Numbered from the stretch's first letter, positions 34,128 to 43,078 are shown. The stretch: DNA of 64,000 nucleotides from JBELHR01 sp049606855 (GCA_049606855.1 JBMYVY010000001.1:186001-250000), one strand, 5' to 3'. The notes: generated by a model not told the origin, from the sequence alone. Numbers and translations are program-made.

Positions 34128-34787
34128 ATGAGAACTATTCAAGAAGCTGTTGAGCACATTATAAAAAAGACTCCATTTATTGAAGAGGCATTGACTGATA
34201 AATTAATCAATGTTTCATCTTTGGCTCGTGAAATTCAGGAGGAAGTTGAAAACCAACTTGGAAAAGAAGTAAAAACTGGGGCTATAATGATGGCAATAAA
34301 TCGTTTATCTCCATCAAATGTCCTTAGAATTCGTAGAAATATTCAGAAAATTTCATTGAGTTTAGGGGATTTTATTGTGAGATCTGATTTATGTGACTTT
34401 ACTTTTAAAAATACCTCCACACTACTAGCGGGAGTTTCAAAACTCATACAAGAGATTGGAGAGAATAAAGATTATTTTTTCACCATCTCACAAGGGATCT
34501 TCGAAACCAATATCGTGGTCAGTAGGAATTTAAAAGAACGTGTTGAAGAAATTTTCAGACAAGAAAAGAAAATTTGGTCGCTAAATTCTCTGGCTTCCAT
34601 AACAATTAAGCTCCCAAAATCGAATTTAGAACAATCAGGGATCTATTACTTTATTTTAAAACAACTTGCTTGGGCCGATGTGCCTGTTCAAGAAGTTATT
34701 TCTACTACTCATGAAATCACCATAGTAGTCAAGGAAGAAGATGTAAATAAGACGTTCTCTATTTTAATAGATATGAAAAAACGTTAA
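34128..34787 (+). CDS. ACT-like putative regulatory protein next to lysC
   Basis: 219 residues. The N-terminal third (TIQEAVEHIIKKTPFIEEAL...SLAREIQEEVENQLGK) looks like a helical, winged-helix-like region. The middle and C-terminal parts look like ACT modules, e.g. SGIYYFILKQLAWADVPVQEVISTT followed by EITIVVKEEDVNKTF, which mirrors the end of aspartate kinases. I do not recognise a characterised family member. It is divergent from lysC and ends in a four-base overlap with the channel gene. An amino-acid-sensing regulator of lysC is an inference from context. Confidence 0.55.
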   Translation: MRTIQEAVEHIIKKTPFIEEALTDKLINVSSLAREIQEEVENQLGKEVKTGAIMMAINRLSPSNVLRIRRNIQKISLSLGDFIVRSDLCDFTFKNTSTLLAGVSKLIQEIGENKDYFFTISQGIFETNIVVSRNLKERVEEIFRQEKKIWSLNSLASITIKLPKSNLEQSGIYYFILKQLAWADVPVQEVISTTHEITIVVKEEDVNKTFSILIDMKKR

Positions 34788-35401
34788 ATATTATTTCCAA
34801 AAATATCTTTTGTAATCCTGGGTAATTCAAGGTGGTATTTAACGACGATCAGTCGAATTATAATTACGGTTGTAATCGTAGAAATTTGAGCTTCAAAATT
34901 AAAATAGCTCATGAAAAAATACATTCCACCGCCCAATAAACATGCAGAAGCATAGATTTCTTTTTGAAAAATCAGAGGAACTTCATTAGTCAGAACGTCT
35001 CGGATCACCCCGCCAAAACAAGCAGAAACCATACCCATAACAATTGCAGGGAAAGGCTCAAGACCATATTGGAGACTTTTTTCTATTCCTAGATAAGTAA
35101 ATACCCCCAGTCCAACGGTATCAAAAATTAAAAAGGTTCTTGACCAGGGAGCGATTTTACTCTTAAATAAATACATCACAAGTACAGCGAAAAGAATGAC
35201 CCAAATATAGGTGTTGTCGCCAATCCAATTAATCGGATGAGCATCTATTAATAAATCACGTAACATTCCACCGCCAACGGCAGTAACAAAGGCAATAATC
35301 AAAACACCAAATAAATCGAACTTCCTGTTTGAGGCCATTATGGCACCACTAAGGGCAAAAGCAAAAGTTCCAATTAAATCTAATGAATAGATCAAATTCA
35401 T
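34784..35401 (-). CDS. UPF0126/TRIC-family membrane protein
   Basis: 205 residues with about seven membrane segments and the two repeated glycine motifs GGGMLRDLL and FGGVIRDVL that define bacterial TRIC (YicG/UPF0126) channels, which form trimeric cation channels. No partner gene. It overlaps the ACT-like gene by four bases at the 3' ends and the DEAD-box helicase gene by four bases (ATGA), so it is co-transcribed behind the helicase. Confidence 0.9.
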   Translation of the reverse strand: MNLIYSLDLIGTFAFALSGAIMASNRKFDLFGVLIIAFVTAVGGGMLRDLLIDAHPINWIGDNTYIWVILFAVLVMYLFKSKIAPWSRTFLIFDTVGLGVFTYLGIEKSLQYGLEPFPAIVMGMVSACFGGVIRDVLTNEVPLIFQKEIYASACLLGGGMYFFMSYFNFEAQISTITTVIIIRLIVVKYHLELPRITKDIFGNNI

Positions 35402-36507
35402 CGTTGCTTAAATTTTATTTGAAAAGTCTTTTCAATTTCATTCAATAAATGATTTTCTCTTGGGCTTACTAAAGCCAAGGATAATCCTTTTTTTCCAGCA
35501 CGAGCTGTACGTCCACTGCGGTGCGGGTAAAATACCGTTTGATCTGGTAACTGATGATGAATAATATAATTCAAATCACTAATATCAAGTCCTCTCGCAG
35601 CTACATCGGTTGCTACTAAAATTTGAGTAGCCCCATTTTTAAACCCTCTCATAACCTTATCGCGATCTCTTTGCCCCATATTCCCTTCCAAGGCTTTGGC
35701 TGCGATACCATCCTCAGATAATTCTTCAGCCAATTTTTGGGCATTGGCTTTTGTTCGAACAAAAATAATCCCTTGCTCTCCATTCATTCCATCAATCTGA
35801 TCAATAATATAATCCATTTTATTCCCAGGAGCCAATTCCTTAAATTCGTGATTGATATTGGGGTTCAATCTTATTTTGGCATCTGCTTTAAAGGATTCAT
35901 ATCCAGGTCTCAAGTACTTTTTGATTACCGCTCTAAGCTCATCAGGTAATGTTGCAGAAAACAACCAGACATGCTTTTGATCTGACATATATCGGATTAA
36001 CCTATTCAAATCAGGTCTGAAACCCATTTGAATCATCTCATCCGCCTCATCGAGGACTAGATACTTTAAATTCCTAATATCAAGTGAGTTGCGTTCAAGT
36101 AACTCAAGTAATCTTCCAGGTGTTGCAACTAAAATTTGAGTCGGTTTTTTTAAGCGATCTTCTTGATCATGAATCTTTTGACCTCCATAAACTGCTTCTA
36201 CAAAGAGTCTCTTATCAATGTGTTTTGTGCTTTTAAAAAATACTTTTTTAACCTGTTGAGCCAATTCTCTAGTTGGAACCAATACCAAGGCTTGAATTCC
36301 TTCATTAGCTTTAATTTTATCAATAATTGGAGTTACATATGCCAAGGTTTTTCCAGATCCAGTTTGAGCCATAGCAAGCAAATCCACTTCTTTGTCTAAT
36401 AATAAAGGGATAATTTCCTTCTGAACATCAGTAGGAGTCTTTACTCCCATTTCCCCTAAACTTTTACTAACTCCCTGAGACAAGCCCAACTCAATAAAAT
36501 CCTTCAT
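35398..36507 (-). CDS. DEAD-box RNA helicase
   Basis: Start placed at ATG 36507 (MKDFIELGLSQGVSKSL), giving 369 residues; an ATG at 36618 would run through a promoter box and into the divergent gene. Q-motif TPTDVQKEIIP, motif I AQTGSGKT, DEAD box VLDEADEM, SAT motif LFSATLP, and motif VI HRSGRTARAGK are all present. It has the minimal two-domain core without long basic tails. Likely roles are RNA unwinding in ribosome assembly or decay. Its -7 box TACCTTTG (36531-36538, minus) is 24 bases upstream. Confidence 0.93.
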   Translation of the reverse strand: MKDFIELGLSQGVSKSLGEMGVKTPTDVQKEIIPLLLDKEVDLLAMAQTGSGKTLAYVTPIIDKIKANEGIQALVLVPTRELAQQVKKVFFKSTKHIDKRLFVEAVYGGQKIHDQEDRLKKPTQILVATPGRLLELLERNSLDIRNLKYLVLDEADEMIQMGFRPDLNRLIRYMSDQKHVWLFSATLPDELRAVIKKYLRPGYESFKADAKIRLNPNINHEFKELAPGNKMDYIIDQIDGMNGEQGIIFVRTKANAQKLAEELSEDGIAAKALEGNMGQRDRDKVMRGFKNGATQILVATDVAARGLDISDLNYIIHHQLPDQTVFYPHRSGRTARAGKKGLSLALVSPRENHLLNEIEKTFQIKFKQR

Positions 36508-36530
36508 AACTTTTTGATAAAAACCAATGA

Positions 36531-36566
36531 CAAAGGTACGTTTAATTGACCGAAATATTATATTTG
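36531..36566. promoter_or_regulatory. Divergent -7 elements for the DEAD-box and DUF4494 genes
   Basis: TACCTTTG on the minus strand (36531-36538) faces the helicase gene; TATATTTG on the plus strand (36559-36566) faces the DUF4494 gene. Each lies 24-30 bases from its start codon. No exact -33 TTTG for either. Confidence 0.45.
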
Positions 36567-36595
36567 CTCCGCTTAATTTTAAAAACCTTTGACCT

Positions 36596-37075
36596 ATGAA
36601 TTCATGGTATGAATGCAAAATAAAATATCGTAAAACAGATGAAAATGGAAAGGATAAACTCGTTTCAGAGCCTTATTTAATTGATGCCTTATCCTTCACT
36701 GAGGCTGAAAAACGCACACATGAAGAGTTGAGTCAATATATATCAACAGAATTTAGAATCACCAATATCAAAACCGCAAACTTTTCAGAGATAATTCCGG
36801 TGGACAACTCAGACAGGTGGTTTAAATGTAAACTTTCACTTTTGAGCTTTGATGAGGAAAAAGCACAAGAGAAAAGATCAAATTCTTATGTTTTAGTTCA
36901 AGCAAACAATGCTAAGGAAGCCTATGATAACTTGTTTGAACATATGAGTGGAACCATGTCAGATTTTGAAATTCCAGCGATCGCTGAATCACCTATATTG
37001 GATGTTTTCCCTTACGAAGGCGGAGCTTTAGAAGAGGAATCTGAGTTATCGGAAGATGAAGCATCTGAATTTTAA
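36596..37075 (+). CDS. DUF4494 protein
   Basis: 159 residues of the Bacteroidota DUF4494 family: the N-terminus NSWYECKIKYRKTDENGKDK, the YLIDALSFTEAEKR motif and the repeat-like RWFKCKLSLLSFDEEK half suggest two related halves. Acidic C-terminal tail. Function unknown. It overlaps the following acetyltransferase gene by 20 bases, forming an operon with it and the sugar dehydrogenase gene. Confidence 0.8.
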   Translation: MNSWYECKIKYRKTDENGKDKLVSEPYLIDALSFTEAEKRTHEELSQYISTEFRITNIKTANFSEIIPVDNSDRWFKCKLSLLSFDEEKAQEKRSNSYVLVQANNAKEAYDNLFEHMSGTMSDFEIPAIAESPILDVFPYEGGALEEESELSEDEASEF

Positions 37076-37514
37076 GAAACACTCAAGTATCAATCAGGCT
37101 CTAGCTACTGAATTATATGGGCTCTGGCAAGACTCTTATCCTATTGAAGCGGAGTTAATTGGTGTTGATTTGAAAGATTTTCCTCCGCTTTCAAGGCAGG
37201 TGGTCGATTTTGAAACATGTAACAATCAATTTTTAGTATTGCGCTCTGCACATGATCTTAGGGCTTGCCTCGAAATTAAGGAATTGGATAACGGTTTTCG
37301 ATTTCAATCATTTTTAGTGGCTTCTAAGCACCTGAGGGAGGGTTACGGCTCTATGTTAATGCAAGAGGGGTTAAATCTTTATAAAAGCCCTATATTTATT
37401 GAAACGGGGGCATTAAACTCTCCTGCAATTTCTCTGTATAAGAAATATGGATTCCAGGTATACGGAGTTTACAGAAGTCATGGGATTCTTAAAGTTAAAA
37501 TGAAACTATCATGA
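37056..37514 (+). CDS. GNAT-family N-acetyltransferase
   Basis: 152 residues with a GNAT core: the acetyl-CoA loop region LREGYGSMLMQEGL (R/Q-x-x-G-x-G type) and the C-terminal TGALNSPAISLYKKYGFQVYG, a typical end of the fold. Substrate unknown. It overlaps its upstream neighbour by 20 bases and the downstream one by four (ATGA). Confidence 0.8.
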   Translation: MKHLNFKKHSSINQALATELYGLWQDSYPIEAELIGVDLKDFPPLSRQVVDFETCNNQFLVLRSAHDLRACLEIKELDNGFRFQSFLVASKHLREGYGSMLMQEGLNLYKSPIFIETGALNSPAISLYKKYGFQVYGVYRSHGILKVKMKLS

Positions 37515-38653
37515 AAAATACACTTATTCTTCTCTTAGCCGTATTGGGTTTGTTTGGATGTCAAGAAAAGAAATACGAACCATTATTGCTTCAAAATAAT
37601 TATGAAGAACAAATTAAACAACTAAAACTTCCCGAGGGATTTCAGATTGAGGTCGTAGCAGAAATACAAAATGCTCGATCAATGACTCGAAACGAGGATG
37701 GAAGTATCATATTCATTGGAAATAGAAGAGCAAAAGAAGTTTATGCTTTAAGTGATCGAGATCTTGATGGAGTATTTGACCGCCTAGATACTATAGCAAA
37801 AGGTTGGAATATGCCCAATGGGGTAGCCTACCACAAAGGTGATTTATTTGTTGCGGAGGTGAGCAGAATTCACAGATTCAAAAGTATTGCTGATAATTTA
37901 GAACAACCTAAATCAGATATTATTTATGATTCTTTTCCAACAGAGACTCACCACGGTTGGAAATTTATAGCAATTGGACCCGATGACAAATTATATGTCC
38001 CTGTTGGAGCGCCGTGCAATATATGTCTTGAAGAAAATCCAGTATATGCAAGTATTACAAGAATGAATATCGATGGAACTGATCTAGAAATTATTGCAAA
38101 TGGCGTTAGAAATACTGTTGGCTTTGATTGGCATCCTCAAACAGGTAAATTATGGTTTACTGATAACGGTAGAGACATGCTAGGAGACAATTCTCCAGCC
38201 TGTGAATTAAACAGAATAGATGCTGACGGAGAACATTTTGGGTTTCCATTTATTCACCAAGGAGATCTTTTGGATCCAGAATTTGGAAATAACGCAAGCA
38301 TCGAAGATTATACACCACCAGTATTTAAATTCGAACCACATTCTGCTCCTCTTGGAATGCGTTTTTATCAAGGAACGAATTTCCCAAAAGAATACTTGAA
38401 TGCCGCTTTTGTGGCTCAACACGGTTCATGGAACCGAAGCGAAGAAGCTGGTCATACGGGATATCAGATAAGAGCTGTATTCACAGATAGTGATAAGGTT
38501 ACAGGCTCTGAAGTTTTTATTGAAGGTTGGTTAGATAAGCAAACCAATGAACGTTGGGGTCGTCCTGTGGATGTTTTGGAACTTCCAGATGGGGCTCTTT
38601 TAATCTCTGATGATTACCTTAATGTAATCTATAAAGTTACTTACACAAAATAA
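37511..38653 (+). CDS. PQQ-dependent sugar dehydrogenase-like lipoprotein
   Basis: 380 residues. Lipoprotein signal (LAVLGLFGC, Cys ~17), then a beta-propeller of the soluble glucose/sorbosone dehydrogenase type: LPEGFQIEV at its start, THHGWKFIAIGPDDKLYVPVG, GVRNTVGFDWHPQTGKLWFTDNGRD and HSAPLGMRFYQG. These segments carry the usual His/Arg and calcium contacts for PQQ, but binding of PQQ is inferred; some family members lack it. Probably periplasmic and outer-membrane anchored. Confidence 0.8.
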   Translation: MKNTLILLLAVLGLFGCQEKKYEPLLLQNNYEEQIKQLKLPEGFQIEVVAEIQNARSMTRNEDGSIIFIGNRRAKEVYALSDRDLDGVFDRLDTIAKGWNMPNGVAYHKGDLFVAEVSRIHRFKSIADNLEQPKSDIIYDSFPTETHHGWKFIAIGPDDKLYVPVGAPCNICLEENPVYASITRMNIDGTDLEIIANGVRNTVGFDWHPQTGKLWFTDNGRDMLGDNSPACELNRIDADGEHFGFPFIHQGDLLDPEFGNNASIEDYTPPVFKFEPHSAPLGMRFYQGTNFPKEYLNAAFVAQHGSWNRSEEAGHTGYQIRAVFTDSDKVTGSEVFIEGWLDKQTNERWGRPVDVLELPDGALLISDDYLNVIYKVTYTK

Positions 38654-38681
38654 AAAAAGGCCCTTTTAAAGGGCCTTTTTC
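38652..38681. terminator. Bidirectional terminator between the sugar dehydrogenase gene and yceI
   Basis: Near-perfect palindrome AAAGGCCCTTT / AAAGGGCCTTT with A and T tracts at both ends, between the converging stops. Confidence 0.9.
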
Positions 38682-38683
38682 AA

Positions 38684-39256
38684 TTACATTACTAAGTTAA
38701 TATCTAATGTGAAATCGTCATAAATTGCTTTATCTCCAAGAGCATCAAAGAAGCTCGTAGATTTGTATTTAATTCCAAAATCAGTTCTGTCGATAGTAGC
38801 ACTTATATGAGCTTTTCCACTCATCATATGCAATTCAAAAGTATACTCTTTTGAAATACCTTTAATCACCATGTCTCCAGTGATTTCATAAACGTTGTCT
38901 CCCTTTGCCGTTACTTTAGTAATCGTATAAGAAGCTGTTGGGAATGTAGCAACACCAAAGAAGTCATCTGCTTTTAAATGCCCTTCTAATTTTCCTTTAT
39001 ATTCTCCTTGTAAATCAGTTACATTGATTGAACTCATGTCCATTACAAAGTTTCCTCCTACTAAGGCGTCTCCATCAAATTCTAAATTACCTTCTTGAAG
39101 CATGATTGTACCACTGTGCTCTCCCGTAACTTTCTTACCTAACCATTCAATGCTGCTCTTTTGAACATCAACAGTTTTAACTTCTTTAAAAGGATTGGTA
39201 AATGACATAAGTCCTACAGCCAATACTGCTCCTAAAATTGCTTTCATTGTTTTCAT
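38684..39256 (-). CDS. YceI-family periplasmic protein
   Basis: 190 residues with a signal peptide (KAILGAVLAVGLMSF). The YceI lipocalin-like barrel is seen in SSIEWLGKKVTGEHSGTI, the DLQGEYKGKLEGHLKADDFF region and KSTSFFDALGDKAIYDDFTL. Family members bind isoprenoids such as polyprenyl chains. It follows marR by two bases in an operon whose promoter carries a palindromic operator, so MarR very likely represses it. Confidence 0.92.
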   Translation of the reverse strand: MKTMKAILGAVLAVGLMSFTNPFKEVKTVDVQKSSIEWLGKKVTGEHSGTIMLQEGNLEFDGDALVGGNFVMDMSSINVTDLQGEYKGKLEGHLKADDFFGVATFPTASYTITKVTAKGDNVYEITGDMVIKGISKEYTFELHMMSGKAHISATIDRTDFGIKYKSTSFFDALGDKAIYDDFTLDINLVM

Positions 39257-39258
39257 AA

Positions 39259-39711
39259 TTAATTTCTGAGTTTATTTAATAAATATGTTAATTGTTCTTT
39301 TTCTATAGAGGATAAATTACTCAAAAGAGATGCTTCTTGATTTTCAATGGATTCATCTATTTTTCTGAGCAAAGCCTCTCCCTTTGGCAATATACAAATG
39401 TCAATTTTTCTTCTATTCGAAGGACAAGCATTACGATTTACTAAATCTTTAGCGATTAATTTATCGATCAGTCTAGTGGTATTACTCATTCTTGTTACCA
39501 TACGCTCTTGAATCTCATTTAGATTCATAGGCTGCCCCTTATTACCTCTTAAAATTCTCAAAACATTGAATTGCTCCAAACTAAGATCATAGCCCTTTAT
39601 ATATGAGCTCATACTATCCCTCACCCACTGCTGGGTGTAAAGCATATTTATAATCAAGGATTGATTAGTATTTAGCTTCTTATTAGATTTTATGATCTTT
39701 TCAATGTTCAT
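39259..39711 (-). CDS. MarR-family transcriptional regulator
   Basis: 150 residues, winged helix-turn-helix. KGYDLSLEQFNVLRILRG is the first helices, NLNEIQERMVTRMSNTTRLIDKLIAKDLV is the recognition region, and RKIDICILPKGEALL the wing. First gene of marR-yceI, with a perfect promoter and a 12-base palindrome TTGTATATACAA on the transcription start, so auto-repression is likely. The inducer is unknown. Confidence 0.9.
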   Translation of the reverse strand: MNIEKIIKSNKKLNTNQSLIINMLYTQQWVRDSMSSYIKGYDLSLEQFNVLRILRGNKGQPMNLNEIQERMVTRMSNTTRLIDKLIAKDLVNRNACPSNRRKIDICILPKGEALLRKIDESIENQEASLLSNLSSIEKEQLTYLLNKLRN

Positions 39712-39713
39712 TA

Positions 39714-39725
39714 TTGTATATACAA
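39714..39725 (-). promoter_or_regulatory. Predicted MarR operator
   Basis: TTGTATATACAA is a perfect 12-base palindrome lying right after the -7 box and over the expected transcription start, three bases upstream of the marR ATG. This is where an auto-repressing MarR dimer would block transcription. Confidence 0.6.
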
Positions 39726-39756
39726 CAAAGGTAATGAAATTATTTACCTAGGCAAA
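39726..39756 (-). promoter_or_regulatory. marR-yceI promoter
   Basis: Minus strand TTTG (39753-39756), 19-base spacer, TACCTTTG (39726-39733): exact match to the Bacteroidota consensus. Confidence 0.8.
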
Positions 39757-39772
39757 TAAAATATGAATTAAA

Positions 39773-40435
39773 TTAAATTAGGGACTCTCCGTTTAAATCC
39801 GTCGTCAAAACAGCAGACATGTAATCAAAAAACGGTTTAATTGCTTCAAAAGAGTTTGAAATTGACGAAGCAAAATCTGTGTCATTTATAAATTCAATAT
39901 CCAATTCTTTAAAATAAACAAATTGTTTCTTCCTTATAAACTCAATACCTTCAGTATCTTTAGCAAAACCCTTTGGGGCAGTTTTCACGCCATCACCTTG
40001 AAGGTTTCCCCAAACATCAACAATAGATTTTTGAGTAACAACAGACTCAAATTCCACGGGATCCAATTCTATTTCCTTTCGAATACGGAATAAATCCTCT
40101 TTTTCTGGCCCCCAAAATCCACAGGCCAAAAATACTCCATCGGACTTAATCTCAACATAGTATCCTCCTCTGAGTTGTGGTTTAAGCCTACTTATTGATG
40201 CCGAAAAATGCGTTTTATAGGGAGTCTTGTTTTTTGAGAAGCGTACATCTCGATAAATTCTAAACTTCTTAAGACGATCCAATTCATCCCAAGCCTCCAT
40301 TTCTTGAAACCACTGATCAAACAACAAATTTGCTTGATCTTTAGCTTCTAAAAAAGATGATTTATTTTCAGTAAACCATTCTCTGTTATTATTCTGTTCT
40401 AGCTTCTTTAAAAAGGGAACTATCTTATTTTTCAT
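39773..40435 (-). CDS. DUF2461 protein encoded at the end of the his operon
   Basis: 220 residues of the DUF2461 (TIGR02453) family: LKKLEQNNNREWFTENK at the N-terminus, RIYRDVRFSKNKTPYKTHF and GGYYVEIKSDGVFLACG in the middle are its hallmarks. Biochemical role unknown. It overlaps hisIE by 11 bases, so it is translated from the histidine mRNA, but no histidine step is missing that it would fill. It may simply be a passenger. Confidence 0.88.
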   Translation of the reverse strand: MKNKIVPFLKKLEQNNNREWFTENKSSFLEAKDQANLLFDQWFQEMEAWDELDRLKKFRIYRDVRFSKNKTPYKTHFSASISRLKPQLRGGYYVEIKSDGVFLACGFWGPEKEDLFRIRKEIELDPVEFESVVTQKSIVDVWGNLQGDGVKTAPKGFAKDTEGIEFIRKKQFVYFKELDIEFINDTDFASSISNSFEAIKPFFDYMSAVLTTDLNGESLI

Positions 40436-41024
40436 TTCGATTTATCAATACATTAATTACCTGATCTAAGGTAATACTTTTCGCTTTGAATAATAGCATC
40501 AAATGAAAAAGCAGGTCGGCAGATTCGTTTAACAGTAGCTCTTCATTCTCATTTTTTGCCTCTATTACAACCTCCACAGCTTCCTCTCCTACTTTTTGAA
40601 TGATTTTATCCAGCCCTTTCGCCTTCAGGAATTTTACATAAGATTTATCCTCTGACTCATCTTCCCATCTACTATTAATTACCGACTCCAATTCAGAAAG
40701 AAACCCATAATTTACCTTATAATCTTCACCCCAACAGGTGGTTGTTCCATTGTGACATGTAGGTCCTTCGGGCTGTACTTGAATTAGTAAAGTATCTCCG
40801 TCACAATCAATTTTTAAATCTATTAAATGAAGAAAATTACCACTTTCTTCCCCCTTGGTCCACAATCTATTCTTGGACCTGGAAAAAAAGCAAACTTTTG
40901 CCGATTCTAGGGTTTTTTCTAAAGATTCTTGATTCATATAGCCAAGCATCAATACCTGTTTACTGCGAAAATTTTGAATTATTGCTGGAACTAAGCCTGT
41001 GTTTTTGTCAAAATTGATTTTCAT
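40425..41024 (-). CDS. hisIE: Bifunctional phosphoribosyl-AMP cyclohydrolase / phosphoribosyl-ATP pyrophosphatase
   Basis: 199 residues. The HisI part (1-~110) has the metal-binding KIDCDGDTLLIQV and GPTCHNGTTTCW segments. The HisE part (~115-199) has the helical KVGEEAVEVVIEAKNENEEL motif with pyrophosphatase glutamates. Carries out steps 2 and 3 of histidine synthesis. Overlaps hisF by four bases. Confidence 0.95.
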   Translation of the reverse strand: MKINFDKNTGLVPAIIQNFRSKQVLMLGYMNQESLEKTLESAKVCFFSRSKNRLWTKGEESGNFLHLIDLKIDCDGDTLLIQVQPEGPTCHNGTTTCWGEDYKVNYGFLSELESVINSRWEDESEDKSYVKFLKAKGLDKIIQKVGEEAVEVVIEAKNENEELLLNESADLLFHLMLLFKAKSITLDQVINVLINRNEK

Positions 41025-41776
41025 AATCTTATAGGAATATCTTGTTTCTTTAGATATTGTTTTAATTCGTTTATATTAATTTCTTCATAATGGAATACAG
41101 ATGCCGCTAATGCTGCGTCGGATCCAGATTCTAGAAAACAATCCGAAAAATCCTTCATTTTACCAGCCCCACCAGAGGCTATAATAGGTACATTCACTTC
41201 TTTTGAAAGTAAGTCTAAGGTTTCGTTTGCAAACCCAGTTTTTGTACCATCGTGATCCATGGAAGTAAAGAGTAATTCACCCGCTCCTAAACTGACTGCT
41301 TGTTTCGCCCAGTCGAAGAGTTCTAACTCAGTTTCTTTCCTTCCACCAACTAAATGAACCTTCCATCTATCTTCAATCTTTTTTGCATCAATCGCAACAA
41401 CAACGCATTGATTTCCATATTTCTGAGCTATTTCACTTATCAATTCTGGCCTTTTCACTGCTGCTGAATTAAGCGATATTTTATCTGCCCCAGCTCTTAA
41501 AATTTGATCAACTTGATTCAAACTTGAAATCCCCCCACCAACAGTAAAAGGAATATCAATAGCTGCGGCTACCTTTTCCACCAATTCATATAATGTTTCT
41601 CGATTTTCATGAGTAGCTGCAATATCTAAGAAAACAAGTTCGTCAGCACCTTCTTGCGCATACCTGTATGCGAGTTCCACAGGATCTCCTGCATCTCTTA
41701 AGCCCACAAAATTTACTCCCTTTACCGTCCTTCCGTCTTTTATATCAAGACAAGGAATAATTCTTTTAGTTAGCAT
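41021..41776 (-). CDS. hisF: Imidazole glycerol phosphate synthase, cyclase subunit
   Basis: Start placed at ATG 41776 (MLTKRIIPCLDIKDGRTVKG), giving 251 residues, the normal length; an upstream ATG at 41863 lies deep in hisA. The (beta/alpha)8 barrel shows the half-barrel repeats with catalytic Asp in IPCLDIKDG and VVAIDAKK, and phosphate loops GGGIS and ASGGAGK. Uses ammonia from HisH. Overlaps hisA by 11 bases. Confidence 0.95.
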   Translation of the reverse strand: MLTKRIIPCLDIKDGRTVKGVNFVGLRDAGDPVELAYRYAQEGADELVFLDIAATHENRETLYELVEKVAAAIDIPFTVGGGISSLNQVDQILRAGADKISLNSAAVKRPELISEIAQKYGNQCVVVAIDAKKIEDRWKVHLVGGRKETELELFDWAKQAVSLGAGELLFTSMDHDGTKTGFANETLDLLSKEVNVPIIASGGAGKMKDFSDCFLESGSDAALAASVFHYEEININELKQYLKKQDIPIRL

Positions 41777-42485
41777 ATTGCTCCAGTTGTTTAAGTGTAA
41801 TACTTCCTTCGTATATGGCTTTCCCAATGATTGCTCCTTCACACCCCATAGCTTGCAATTCATTCAAATCTTGAATTTCAGTAACTCCACCACTGGCTAC
41901 TAGCCTTATTTTTGAATATTTTGATATTAATCTCTTGTAAAGATCTTTACCAGGTCCTTGCATCATGCCATCCTTACTTATATCGGTACACACGACCTCA
42001 TTTAAGCCTAGTTCAGCATATTGTTCAATTAGATCATCTATGACTAAATCTCCGCTCTCTTGCCAGGCATTAATTTGTACAATATCCTTTTTTACATCAG
42101 CGCTTAATATGAATTTATCAGCTCCAAAATTCTGAATCATATCAGTTGCCAAAACCTCATTTTTAACTGCGATGGAACCTAAAGAGAGTTTACTGGCTCC
42201 AGATTCTAAGGCAATTTTGACATCTTGATTTGATCTAATCCCACCTCCGAAATCAATTATGAGATTTGTTTTTGAAGCTATGGATTCTATTATTTTATAA
42301 TTAACCACCTTTCCAGCCTTTGCCCCATCCAAATCAACGAGGTGTAAATAGGATATGCCAGCGTCTTCAAAAGCTTTTGCTTGGTCTACAGGATTTGCAT
42401 TATAAACTTTTGATTTTGCATAGTCTCCTTGTTCAAGTCGAACACATTGACCGTTTATTAAATCAATTGCAGGTATTATCTTCAT
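41766..42485 (-). CDS. hisA: ProFAR isomerase
   Basis: 239 residues, (beta/alpha)8 barrel. IPAIDLINGQCVRLEQGDY carries the first catalytic Asp, VCTDISKDGMMQGPG the second, and IDFGGGIRS and VASGGVTE the phosphate loops. Converts ProFAR to PRFAR. Its ATG shares one base with the hisH stop. Confidence 0.95.
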   Translation of the reverse strand: MKIIPAIDLINGQCVRLEQGDYAKSKVYNANPVDQAKAFEDAGISYLHLVDLDGAKAGKVVNYKIIESIASKTNLIIDFGGGIRSNQDVKIALESGASKLSLGSIAVKNEVLATDMIQNFGADKFILSADVKKDIVQINAWQESGDLVIDDLIEQYAELGLNEVVCTDISKDGMMQGPGKDLYKRLISKYSKIRLVASGGVTEIQDLNELQAMGCEGAIIGKAIYEGSITLKQLEQYAN

Positions 42486-43078
42486 TACTCTAGATTTAAA
42501 AAGTTTTTTAAAATTTGAGCACCTGCTTTTGAACTTTTTTCAGGGTGAAATTGAACACCATAAAAATTATTTAAGCTAAATGCTGCCGAATATTTTTCTT
42601 CATAATTGGCTGTTGCGATGGAATTCAAGTTATCTGGCAGAAAATAAGAGTGAACAAAATACATATATGACGACTCAACAACCTCACGAAACAAGGGTCC
42701 CTTTAAATTCGCAATCTGATTCCACCCAATCTGTGGAACCTTAACACGATTACTAAATGGAATAATTTTCTCATTAATCACTCCTAAGCCTTTAGTATCG
42801 CCCTCTGAGGAATAAGCGCAGAGTAATTGCATTCCTAAGCAAATTCCCAATACAGGCTGAGTGAGCTTGGGGATGAGTTGGTCAAGTTTCTTGTCCTCCA
42901 AGGCCTTCATTGCATAGGCTGCCGAACCTACACCAGGAAAAAACACTTTATCTGCTTTTCTAATGGTTTCAGCATCATCACTTATGATTGGATGTACTCC
43001 CAACCGACCCAAAGCGAAACTCAAAGATTTCACATTTCCGGCGCCGTAATCGATAATCACTATATTTTGTTCATTCAT
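42485..43078 (-). CDS. hisH: Imidazole glycerol phosphate synthase, glutaminase subunit
   Basis: 197 residues, class I glutamine amidotransferase. Cys in GICLGMQLLC, His-Glu in GVQFHPEKSS complete the triad. Supplies ammonia to HisF. ATGA overlap with hisB. Confidence 0.95.
   Translation of the reverse strand: MNEQNIVIIDYGAGNVKSLSFALGRLGVHPIISDDAETIRKADKVFFPGVGSAAYAMKALEDKKLDQLIPKLTQPVLGICLGMQLLCAYSSEGDTKGLGVINEKIIPFSNRVKVPQIGWNQIANLKGPLFREVVESSYMYFVHSYFLPDNLNSIATANYEEKYSAAFSLNNFYGVQFHPEKSSKAGAQILKNFLNLE

Noticed and set aside
35398..36618. Longer start for the DEAD-box helicase at 36618
   Set aside because: The extra 37 residues are unlike the family and the start would lie upstream of the gene's -7 box and overlap the divergent DUF4494 gene.
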